A DNA stretch of 64,000 nucleotides from Podospora pseudocomata (Eukaryota; Ascomycota; Sordariomycetes; Sordariales; Podosporaceae): contig NC_085889.1 of assembly GCF_035222375.1 (NCBI RefSeq), forward strand, positions 4,030,001 to 4,094,000, written 5' to 3'. The translations under genes were made by a program, and so were the position numbers. Positions within the stretch are counted from its first letter, which is position 1, and every line of letters starts with the position of its first letter. This document shows, in pieces, positions 54,990 to 64,000 of the stretch. A model generated the notes under the pieces. That model was not told the origin of the DNA and searched no databases. It was given only the letters and a program-made list of their open reading frames with translations.

Positions 54990-57900
54990 TCAAGATGAAG
55001 AAGCCGCAGGTCTCCCCCTCCTCTTGGGGGCAGGCGTCCCGTTAACAGTGGTCATCCCCAACTTGGCAACATCAGTCCGTCTCGTCGGCCTCCCAGCGGC
55101 CTTCTTGATGCCCGAAGCCGAAGCAGTGGCAGGCTTGGCAGGCGCGGCCGCAGTGGCCTTGGTAGCAGCTGTCGAAGCAGCAGGCTTGGGCAAAGCAGTC
55201 TTCGCCCTTGAAGGGATAGCCCGCTTGGGAGCCGTGGTGCTCTCAGCAGAGACAACCTTCTTCATAGGAGTCGGCGTCTGCAGTCTGGTAGATCTAGTGC
55301 TGCGTCTTGTGGAAGCGGCAGCGACAGGCGCGGCAGCCTTAGCAGCAGCAGTCTTAGGGGCATCAACTTTAGTGGCAACAGACTTAGGAGCAGCAGCCTT
55401 GGGAGCAGCAGCCTTGGGAGCAGCAGCCTTGGGAGCAGCAGCCTTGGGAGCAGCAGCCTTGGGAACAGCGGCCTTGGGAACAGCAGCAGTTGATGTGGAT
55501 GCCGTAGCGGCAACAACCTTCCTTGTCCTGGTTTTCGGAGGCTCAGGCTTGTTCTCTGCCACTGACGCAGCCTTTGATACAGTAGGAGGAAGCGGCACCT
55601 CGGTGATGGTAGGAATAGCGAGCTCATCCATATCATCATCATCCTCCATGGCCCGTGACATCATGAAGTTGGTCGTTGTGGTGGTCTTGACGACAGGAAC
55701 ATCCTTGACATCGTTCGCATCGGCAGCCGGTAGGACTGGGGACTCGCCCTGGTAACTAGCCAGTTCCTCAGCCCACCTGACGTTCTTGACCGTCCGATCT
55801 GGGTTGGTGCGCGGCTCCTTGGGCTCGGCCTTAGCCTCGTTGACTTTCCACGAAGAGTCCTCAGCATGCCTCGCCAGAATCACAGCAGGGTGGACAGCTT
55901 GGCCCTTGTTCTTGCGGGTGTTGACCCTCGTCATGGTAGCCAAGTCCTTCTCCTCGTTGCGCTGCCTGGCCATGTTAAGGGTGGCATCCATGGTGCTGTC
56001 ATCCATGGCTCCCATTCCAGGCAGCCGCACCGGAATCAACGACAAAGCAATCGAGTTTGCCGAAGGTGCTGTGGGCCGGAGAGTTCGAGTGCTCCGGGCA
56101 CGGGTAGACCTCCGGGGAGCTTCATCATCCGGTGGTGGGGGAGCAACGGGAGTGCTTCTGTCGAGGGTGTTTTCCGAGGAACCGAGGACGCGCTTGCGCC
56201 GGCGCTTGGGAGGAGGCGCCTGACTGGGACTATCCGGGGCATCTTGCGGGGCGACCATATCCTTAGCTTGACTGTCCTTTAAATCTTCGAGCTTTCTCTT
56301 CTTAACAGGGCTGGGGCTGTTGGGGCTCTTCTCACCCAAGGGCTTCCTATCCGCGGGGGTATCGGCCTCTGCATTGAGCATGGGCGAACCGGTAGAGGAG
56401 GTGATGGTGCTCATTGACCCAGACCGACGCTTGAGACGGGAGTTTTGCGCTATCGAGGCTGCTGCAGCGGCAGCGGCGGCGGCCTTTGCGTTCTTATCAG
56501 CAGTCACCCGCGTCACAAACTTCCGCAGCAATTCCGCCTCCGAGTCGTCGTGCCTCGCCTGCAATTGAATCGTATCGTTCTCTGGTTGAGGGGGCGGCAC
56601 CGAGGTGAAATCGTCATCCACTGCCATGGTAAGCTCATCGCATGCTTCATCAACTACATCTTGTTCGACTACTTCATCTTCATCCAGGTCGTCCGACTCA
56701 GCCTCGAGTTCATCAGCAAGTGTTGTCACAGCAGGTTGCACAAGCTCAGTTGGCGAGGATTGACGGCCATGAATTGGCGTAAAACCTGAGGCCTCAGATG
56801 CGTCGACATTGTCTTCAGTCCTTTGTTCGAGTGTTGAGACCTTCCCTGTCTCCTCGCTTTGTGCGATGGGCGTGGCCTGAGGGGGTGTGCCAGGCGCCAA
56901 GACTTTGGCCTGGGGTACAATAGCCTCGTCCTCGGCTACCTGGGGAGACAAGGGAGCATCGCATTCAGGAGTGGGAGAGCTTGTCTTCTCAACCTCAACG
57001 GGTTCCTTCTCGTCTACGGTATCTTGAGCGAAAGGGTCGACAACCGTGTCCGCATCGCTCTCAAATGAGAGGGCCACAGGAAGAGGGGCGGTCTCTGGCA
57101 AAGATACCTCTTCATCCTTCGCATTGGCCTCGGCCTCTGGTTGAGAGGGACTGGCAACAGGCGAATCGGTAGGCTGCTGTTGTGGCGAGGCAATTGGGGG
57201 CGAGGTAGTTGTGGTGGTGACGAGATGTTCAGTAGAGATGTCGACACTGCAAATGCTGAGGTCTGAGAGCTCGCATGTATCATCCATCGAGGCAAAGCTA
57301 TCCTCATGGGCGCCTGGTGTGGAAGGTGAACCATCCAACTGGTTGAAACGGGGAACCTCGTCTTTTCTGGCGCTGCGCTTGATACTTCGCTTGATGCTCA
57401 ACTGGAGAACAGCATCAAGATCGTGGTTCTGGAGAGGCGTTGAGGGACTACTAGGGGCCACCCTGGTGCTGCGAGGGGTTGAGGGAGCGGCAGGCATGTC
57501 GTTCTTCTCAATGGAAGATTCCTCAGTAGCCTTGAGAACAACGCCTGGCTCGATGAAAGAGATAGCCTCATGTTCTTCGATGACTATGGATGTGTCTTGG
57601 ACCTCGACAGCAGAAACGGCCTTGACGGGGGATTTTCTGGGAGATTTCCTCGGAGACTCAATGATAGTGGACTCCTCGTAAATGGTTGACAGACCTTCGG
57701 GTTCGTAAGGGGTGAAAGAAATGTCGCCTTCGGCAGCCTGGTGTTCATAAACCGGTGACTCCTCGATCTCTGCGACTTGCTCTTCCTTGACAAGCGCGGA
57801 CACCTCTTCCACCTCCGTGGGTTGCTCCTCAGGGGCTGGCGACTTTTCAACCTCGGCTGGCTGGTGTTCCTCGACCGGTGACTCTTCGATAGAGGCCGGG

Positions 57901-59556
57901 AGCGGGGTAGAATCCTCGAGAACTGATGGCTCGTCCCCTGCATCGGTCGCACATGGAGCAGGGCTAGCTGCTGCCTGTTCTGGCTGTTGCTGCGGGCTGG
58001 CATCCTTGGCTGGTGCGCTTTCTGTCATGTCTGAGATGTCGGTCATAAGAGGACTGAAGAAACCATCCAGAGGTGCAGATGGTTGAGGAGTTTCATCGAG
58101 TTTATCGACACCAAAGGCGAATCGCCTGGGGGTCGAGGCAACAGCCTTGGATGGTTCACCAAAAATGTCCAAGTTGGTCTTGGCATCAATCTCGATAACA
58201 TCCTCCTTCGAAGACAGAAACCCTCCGCCTAGCGTACTGCGGCGCCCCTTACCACTATCCATTCCTTCGGCAATCAAGGCGTCAAGGTTGTTGAAGCTAT
58301 GTCGTCGATTTGGACTATTGCGCACAGCGTCCAGACGGGAGATGCCAAGAGATTTGCGTTCAGTTCTACGAGCAGCTGCAAGAGAAATGCGTCGACGAGC
58401 TTCGTGTTGAGGTTCCGCAACGCTATCTGATGTCGGTTGGTCAAAGATGAGGGGAACGGGACTGTCGGTATGTTGCAGCTGTGAAGCAATGGCTCTTGGC
58501 GTTGTTGCTGGTGGCAGCATCGCTCCAGGGGTCGAGGTAGCAGGTGAGGGTTTCGAGGGAGATTTCTCTGGCGGGCTCATCTTGGGCGATTCCAACACCA
58601 CCTTTGTTGGAGTTGCGTGGATTCTGAAGGCCCTGAGCGGTGAGTCGGACACCTTAATGGGCGACAACATCGTAATTGCGGGCACCTTCTTGACAGGCGA
58701 CAGGGCAGACGCCGATTTCTTGGTGGGGGAGAGCCTAGGCATCAGCAATTTCCTTGGTGATTCGTCTCCGTATGGAAGGAGAGTAAAACGTCTACTGAGT
58801 CTGCGCGTTGATCTGTTCAGTGAAGCCTTGTCGTCGATCTGGATCGTTGGCTCGGCGGCCTGAGGAGCAGATGGTATCTCGAAGTCGGTAGTCCGGTCCA
58901 TGTTTGGTGGAATTGGCCAACGGGAGTTATGTCGCTTTCTTGGTACCCAGCTCAGTCGGTTATCCGGGAATGTCGCGTCCTTGGTGGTGAAGCTCGTCTC
59001 CAAGGTCTTGGCTTCCTCGTTAACTTTGTTCACGAACGCTGTCGACAATGTTAGTCCCTCCCCTCAAGCACAACACGATGCAAGATGAGCGTACCTCTCG
59101 CCTCGCCCAAGTCCACACTTCCAATAAGGCGTGCGTTCCTCGGCCGGTTGGTCCATTTCGCATCACCGTAGACCGGAACATGAGCACTCCCCCTCACGCG
59201 CTTTCGCGGGTTCTGGCCCCGCGCATCCTCAAGCTCGGCCATGTCGCGTAGATAGGCATCGCGCGCAGGATTCGACCCACTCGAACCGGGGACGCGTTTC
59301 CAAATCTTTCGCTGTTTATGGCCTGCCACGGGGTCGACCGCAACGCGCTGCCATGGTTTTGGGGCTGGAATCCTTGGTGGGAGGAAGGCATTGGCTGTGA
59401 CTCGGGGTCTGGAACGTAAATACACTGTCAGCTGGAATGTCCCCCAAAACTCCCTAAGGGGAAAAGTCGAAAGACATACTGCTCTGTAAAATGCAAAACA
59501 TCATCAGTTTGCGCGGCGGCGGCGGCCCGTTCCAAGCCACCTGCGAAACCGAGCAT
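54990..59556 (-). CDS. Large disordered nuclear protein with SP motifs, KAAAP repeats and C-terminal AT-hook
   Basis: Exons 59556-59480, 59408-59095 and 59038-54990; introns of 71 and 56 nt; 1479 residues. The first exon gives MLGFAGGLERAAAAAQTDD and the second a basic conserved-looking stretch (KIWKRVPGSSGSNPARDAYL). The main exon is almost entirely low complexity. It is rich in Ser-Pro sites typical of Cdk targets (MPRLSPTKKS, ALSPVKKVP, PRKSPRKSPVK) and has long acidic runs (ESDDLDEDEVVEQD). Near the C-terminus come KAAAP repeats and a last segment containing PKRRGRPA, an AT-hook-type DNA-binding motif. The pattern fits a chromatin- or chromosome-associated protein regulated through mitosis, but I recognise no named family. 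Upstream start and splice signals are good (GTATGT donor, TTCCAG acceptor). Confidence 0.85.
55385..55490 (-). repeat. 15-nt tandem repeat coding for KAAAP/KAAVP units
   Basis: About seven copies of a 15-nt unit (gcagcagccttggga on the plus strand), five of them perfect or nearly so. They lie within the AT-hook protein gene and encode KAAAP repeats. Copy number is likely to vary between strains. Confidence 0.85.
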
Positions 59557-60145
59557 CTTGAACCCAAAGTCGCTGTGGTGGATCTCGTGAAAAACTGAAG
59601 GTTATTCTTTTGGCGCGCAAATGCAAAGTTAAAACAGGACGAAAAGTAATGATTCAATGCCTGCTACTGCTGCTTCATGTCGTAAATAAGTGTCGCTCGA
59701 GCACCAATGACGTGTTGTGGTGAAAGCTGCAGAAAAGAAACCGCGAAGCTCGCCAGCGCGTGTCGGTTGATCCCCCGGTTCCCAACGAATTTCAAAGTGG
59801 ACATGGGTTTGAACTTTGAAGGAAACGGGCATTTGTTTACATCTTGAATTTCTAGCCAATCATTGAGCACCGCTCTCTTGGAAGACTTCCCGGATGGTCC
59901 TAGCGCTCCGAGTGCTCAACACCCCACGCTCCACACCGCCTTCCATCCTTGCACATTTCGGTCTTATCAGCACGTGAGCTCCTAATCTCTCTGTATCGTT
60001 CAATAATGGTGGGTCCTAATCGGCGCAACATTTCGAGGAACCTTGAAGCCGACGACAGCCCACCTCACCTTGCGATGCAATTGCTGTTGCCATAACACGC
60101 CACTTCGTCCCCCCCCTCTAATCCCGAGCGACAGCAATCATAACC
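59557..60145. promoter_or_regulatory. Divergent promoter region between the AT-hook protein gene and MRP10
   Basis: The start codons of the two genes face away from each other across 589 bp, so both promoters must be here. No specific regulatory motif is claimed. Confidence 0.55.
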
Positions 60146-60473
60146 ATGTCCAAGAACCCAATCCGTCTTCCTCCCCTCCCGAGGCTTCGGGTCCGAAACC
60201 CAAACAAGCGCGAGCAAAACCCCTGCCTCACCATCATGTCCTCTGTCCTCGGTAGGTCTGCTCTGTTTTCCGACAAGGTCCACAGGAGCTAACTCAGAAA
60301 CAGCGTGCTGGGCTTCCGCTGGCCACACTGGCAGAGCATGCAACACAGTCGAAGACGCCCTCCGCGCCTGCATGGACGCTCCCAAGCCCCCTCCGAAGCC
60401 AAGCAACACCATCAACTACCATCTCCAGAGACTGTCCTCGAAGCTTATCAAGCAAGCGTCCAAGAACAAATAA
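60146..60473 (+). CDS. MRP10: Mitochondrial small-subunit ribosomal protein mS37/Mrp10
   Basis: Exons 60146-60251 and 60304-60473 with a 52-nt intron (GTAGGT donor, AACAG acceptor, CTAAC branch point); 91 residues. The opening is basic and Pro/Arg-rich (LPRLRVRNPNKREQNPC). A twin CX9C (CHCH) fold follows: CLTIMSSVLAC and CNTVEDALRAC, with WASAGHTGRA between them. The tail PPPKPSNTINYHLQRL is the signature of Mrp10/mS37. Twin CX9C proteins are oxidised through the Mia40 pathway in the intermembrane space. Mrp10 is unusual in then entering the matrix to join the small subunit of the mitoribosome. The protein is too short to stand out as an ORF; the splice makes it clear. Confidence 0.92.
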
Positions 60474-62698
60474 ACGGGTTGTTATGAAAAAGGAAGGAAC
60501 AGGGAGAAGGAGATGAGGATGAACTAGACGGGATTGATTGCCACCTCCTTGACCAACACGCCGTGGGACAACGGCGAAGCCCTGGGTGTTGACAGCCGTA
60601 CGAGGGGTTACTGGTGAAAGGGAAAGCCTGTGTTGCGCTGGGAAATGGACGGCCATCTCGACGTGGAGGAAGCGCATGACGGAAGCCGCGACTTATGGAG
60701 CTGGGCAGCGGAGCAGGGGAACGTTGGTATAAACAAAACGGGCCGAGCAAATTGCATCGGGGAGGGGCGTTAGTGCTTTTTTGGCTGTAACAGGCTTTGA
60801 CAAATACCCGCCGTCATGAAGATGATGGGTTTGTATATAAAATGTACAATATGAAAAATATACGTAAATACCCAACACCACCACGGACAGACTTGTTGGG
60901 ACGGCCAGTTAGCCTTGGTCCAGCACTTGACCATCCGACAGCTCTAGTAACATCTATCCAAAGCTCACTCTCCACCAGAAAAGTGCGAATAACATTCTGA
61001 GGGCTGCCAGAGAAATCTCAAATCCCAAAGCCAAAGAGCTATGCCATGGCTATCTGCGTCGTCTTCAATATGACAAGTGGAACAACCTGAATAACACAGC
61101 CATCAGAGTAAACGAATGTCGAACCCTGGAAAAAAGGAGGTAAATACTTACCGACCAAAGTCTGTGTTGTAAGAAATGAAAAACACACGTATCCTACCGA
61201 ACCAATTCCGCTTCCACAAAAACCTTGATTTACCTTACTCTCATCCTAAAACATTCCCCATCAAAGACTCATAACCCTCAACTCACAGGAAATACCAACT
61301 TGTCATTCCAAGTAAAACCCGGTAGACTTCACGCTGATAAATCACAAGCATATGTAACACCTAGATAGCACAACCCAAATCAAAACCTTTATCATCTGTA
61401 TATATCAAGACTGACAAAATTGTAAATCTAGGTAGGTACCCCCTCGATCAAACCAACGTCTTCCAAAATTCCAATAGGTACCCATCTCTAAAAGAACAAC
61501 ACTACAAACCACCACAGAAATATTTTCCCCCCAGAATCAAGGTAAAAATGAGTGTCAATACCCCCCCGCCCCCCACCAAAGACGTTTCCGCAAAGGAGTG
61601 TCACCCATCCGCTCATACATCATCATCCTCACATCATCCATGATCACATAAGAAGCGTCTTCAGCCCCCAACAACACACCACAGCAAACCAACGCTGCAA
61701 AAAACAACAAAAAATAACTGGGTATTCATGGTACGAACAAAGTACGAACGCAAGATATAAAAAAAAAGACCAAAAGAAAAGAGTCTAGCAACATTCAACA
61801 ATGACAACAACATCATCATCATCAACACCCCTCCCAACACCTTCCACTGTTCCTCCCCCCTTAATATTACCTCATCATCACTTATAACTTCTCAACTACC
61901 ACAACAAATAACCATAGCCACCGCGTCAACCATACCTCCCTAACCCCACAAATAAAGATAAAGAAAACGAAAAGAAAAAAAATGAACGTCTGTTTTGGAT
62001 CTCCAAGAAAATAAAAACAAGGAGAAACCCCCTCAGCTAAACCAAGGCCCCCTCCCAAAAAGCCTCGAACACGCTCCACCTCAGCAAAGGTCTCCTCCTG
62101 AATAAGAATGACACAGTATGGGATATGGTTTGTGTCTATAATGTGGTGTTATGGTGTCCATCTTCGTTGGTGTTGTCAAGGTAAGCTGTGCCATGGTTTT
62201 GGCTGTGGTGCTGCGGTGGAATGATGATCCTGTCGGCCGTCAAGCAGCAGTGTCGTGGTGTTGTGATGTGGTGTGCTGGCTTTGCTGGTGATGTGGTATA
62301 CTGTCGACGCTGAAGTGTTCATCCTCCTCCCCCTCTTGCTGTAACCACGTCCCTCTCCTCTTCTCCGTCTCAAACCCCATTCAAAAAAGCAACCAGACAT
62401 AAAAAACATTCAACCGATCGCTCCTCTATGAGTTTGATGATGAAAATCCCGCGCAAAGATTGGAATAAAACGAAGAAAACAAAAAAAGGCTGATGATAGA
62501 AAGGAGGGTATGAGATAATGCGATGTGTGTGCTTTGAGAACAGGACAAAGGAAAGAGCTCTAGGAAGGCACTGTGTATGGGTGTCGTCCCAGGGCGAGAT
62601 GTATAGTGTGGTAAGCTGCGTGAGATAGTGGTTAAGAGCGAATTGCTCCATCCTTCTGCGTGTCAGGCAAAGGAGAAGAGAATAGTTTGACTGGTGGT
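60474..62698. other. Long intergenic stretch, low-complexity, no gene recognised
   Basis: About 2.2 kb between the ends of two convergent genes. It is A+C-rich on the plus strand with runs of A, C and CATCAT, and has no ORF with protein-like character. The right part probably contains the 3' UTR of the Cdc24-like gene. Confidence 0.5.
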
Positions 62699-64000
62699 TT
62701 ACATCTCACCGACACAGAAAAGTTCAATCTCATCCATGCCTTGAGAACCGCGCATGCCCTCTTGCCACTCGGAAATGGCAATTTGGATGTCCTCATCGCT
62801 TTCAATGGTCACAAAGTCGCCATCTTCATCCCGATATCGCAACCTCAGCTCTCCCTTAGAGATGCTGCTGTTGGTGAATTTGCTGAGCCGGTGATCGATG
62901 CGGTCAATCAGGTTCACGTAGTTGAGCTTGTCAAAATGAACGATAAGAGTAAAGTAGTTGCCGGTATCGTAGTTGACCCTTACCCGGAGTTGACTGGAAA
63001 AGGCAGTGTCTGGCGTGGGAGGAACCATGGATTGGCTGGAGGTGATCGGCGCCGTTACCAGACCAGGGGCAACGGGCCTCGAAGGGTCAACGGGAGCCAA
63101 CGGTGCCAGTCCAGGAGGCGGAGGGCCGGCCGGTGGTGGGATGTTGGCACCACTGCCGGGTGTACCTTGACGGGGATAAACAGGTTGTGTTGGGAACTGC
63201 GCCATGCCGCCATACTGTCGTTGACGTTGTGCACCTGGGGAGCTGGTGTTTGTGCGCAATGGCAGATCGTTTGCGGGGCTGCCCGTGTTGCTCCTTGGGA
63301 TATTGGAGTCATGCCGTACATGGATGGGGTGAGGTGGATGGCCCTGGTTCAAATGAGCAGGGATTCCTGGGACTGCTGGAACGGACTGGCCAGTTCGGGC
63401 GGCTTGCCCATTGATGTCAGGCGTACTATAGCTACGGCTGCGCTGCTGCTGTAACTGGGCCGCGTGCGCCGAGTCACGTTCGCGAGGCATTACTGGCATG
63501 GATGGACCTCGGGGGTTCCGTCCATTTGCGGTAACCATGCCATACGCATTGTTTGGAGTAGACCCATCTCTTGATGGGGCTCGGGGTGCGGCAGGGGCTG
63601 TATAGCGATTGCTATCCTCGGGTGCCCATCCAGGTTGCGGTGTGCCCGTTTTCGGAAATGGATAACCTGTCTGGGAAAAGATACCACTTGTGGTACTCGT
63701 CCTGCTGGACGCTGGAGACTCGGCTACTGGCGAAAAGTAGGACTCGGCACCACGAAGTGGCGAGGCCTGGTTGGTCTGGATGTTCAATGGGGTGGGAGGC
63801 TGAAGAAGGGGGAAGCTCGACGGCGGTGCTCGAGCGATGCCTGCCAGGGATTGCGAGCTGTCGTTGGTGGCTGAGCGTGTCCGCAAGCTGGTGCTCGAAG
63901 CATTGCGCGGCATTGTTCCAGGTAACGCCATGGGCGGGTTGTACGCAGCCGGCGTGGCAGTCCCCGACGGTGCGATCAAAGTGGACGAATCGTCATCATC
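62699..64000 (-). CDS. cdc24: Cdc24-like Rho guanine-nucleotide exchange factor, C-terminal part (runs off the window)
   Basis: The frame is open to the window edge and has no start codon in it; only the C-terminal 433 residues are visible. Most of these form a Pro/Ser/Thr/Gln-rich disordered linker (for example PPPAGPPPPGLAPLAP). The last 100 residues are a PB1 domain: RVRVNYDTGNYFTLIVHFD, then the OPCA signature RYRDEDGDFVTIESDEDIQIAI and a closing IELFCVGEM. A C-terminal PB1 with this OPCA motif after a long linker is how filamentous-fungal Cdc24 ends. Cdc24 activates Cdc42 and is held at polarity sites by binding the Bem1 PB1 partner. The DH and PH domains would lie beyond 64000, so the assignment rests on the PB1 domain alone. 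Confidence 0.7.
   Translation of the reverse strand, partial: DDDDSSTLIAPSGTATPAAYNPPMALPGTMPRNASSTSLRTRSATNDSSQSLAGIARAPPSSFPLLQPPTPLNIQTNQASPLRGAESYFSPVAESPASSRTSTTSGIFSQTGYPFPKTGTPQPGWAPEDSNRYTAPAAPRAPSRDGSTPNNAYGMVTANGRNPRGPSMPVMPRERDSAHAAQLQQQRSRSYSTPDINGQAARTGQSVPAVPGIPAHLNQGHPPHPIHVRHDSNIPRSNTGSPANDLPLRTNTSSPGAQRQRQYGGMAQFPTQPVYPRQGTPGSGANIPPPAGPPPPGLAPLAPVDPSRPVAPGLVTAPITSSQSMVPPTPDTAFSSQLRVRVNYDTGNYFTLIVHFDKLNYVNLIDRIDHRLSKFTNSSISKGELRLRYRDEDGDFVTIESDEDIQIAISEWQEGMRGSQGMDEIELFCVGEM

Noticed and set aside
54973-55755. 260-codon plus-strand ORF with Ala/Leu/Gly repeats that looks hydrophobic
   Set aside because: It is antisense to the KAAAP repeats and AT-hook tail of the minus-strand gene; the repeat is a mirror of that coding repeat.

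Overview
This window is nuclear DNA of a filamentous ascomycete, most likely a sordariomycete (order Sordariales is my best guess). Protein genes carry short introns of about 55-85 nt with GTRNGT-type donors, CTRAY branch points and YAG acceptors. The families present are typically fungal: an AA9 LPMO, a tannase, HET-domain proteins, fungal STAND-type N-terminal domains, Swr1, mS37/Mrp10 and Cdc24. No complete transposon, CRISPR array, rRNA or convincing tRNA was seen. Exon boundaries were worked out by hand from splice signals and reading-frame continuity.

Layout. 1-3.1 kb: a secreted tannase/feruloyl-esterase gene. 3.9-18.4 kb: an accessory tract related to incompatibility and immunity. It holds a truncated HET-domain gene, a long decayed gene with a fungal STAND-type N-terminus, an intact DHA2 drug/H+ antiporter, a coiled-coil gene cut by one in-frame TGA, and an intact gene that fuses a fungal STAND/HeLo-like N-terminal domain to a ubiquitin-conjugating (UBC) fold whose catalytic cysteine is replaced by asparagine. 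That fusion is the most interesting object here. 19.6-30.2 kb: conserved housekeeping genes, namely SWR1 divergent from an NDUFB8-type complex I subunit, then two conserved fungal proteins of unknown function. 31.7-36.4 kb: a ten-exon gene for a 1374-residue protein with beta-rich modules, a long coiled coil and a C-terminal array of 11-residue amphipathic repeats. 36.6-38.1 kb: a Cys-rich single-pass membrane protein. 40.2-41.0 kb: an AA9 LPMO. 42.5-45.4 kb: a ketopantoate-reductase-like enzyme and an unknown nuclear-type protein. 45.4-47.6 kb: an intact HET-domain gene carrying an expanded acidic repeat. 49.1-49.9 kb: a (CAA)n tract followed by a frameshifted small secreted Cys-rich protein gene. 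50.7-52.1 kb: an RBR ubiquitin ligase. 52.8-54.1 kb: a Thr-rich protein with a conserved C-terminal domain. 55.0-59.6 kb: a 1479-residue disordered AT-hook protein. 60.1-60.5 kb: mitoribosomal Mrp10/mS37. 62.7 kb to the edge: the C-terminus of a Cdc24-like Rho-GEF.

How the genes relate. Core genes (SWR1, NDUFB8, MRP10, CDC24, RBR, the AT-hook protein) alternate with accessory ones. Secreted enzymes (tannase, LPMO) and the transporter fit a saprotrophic or plant-associated life. The HET and STAND-type genes, several of them decayed, form the variable part. The decay is seen as stop codons, frameshifts and a missing domain core. Some stops could be C-to-T changes, as repeat-induced point mutation would leave, but this was not measured.
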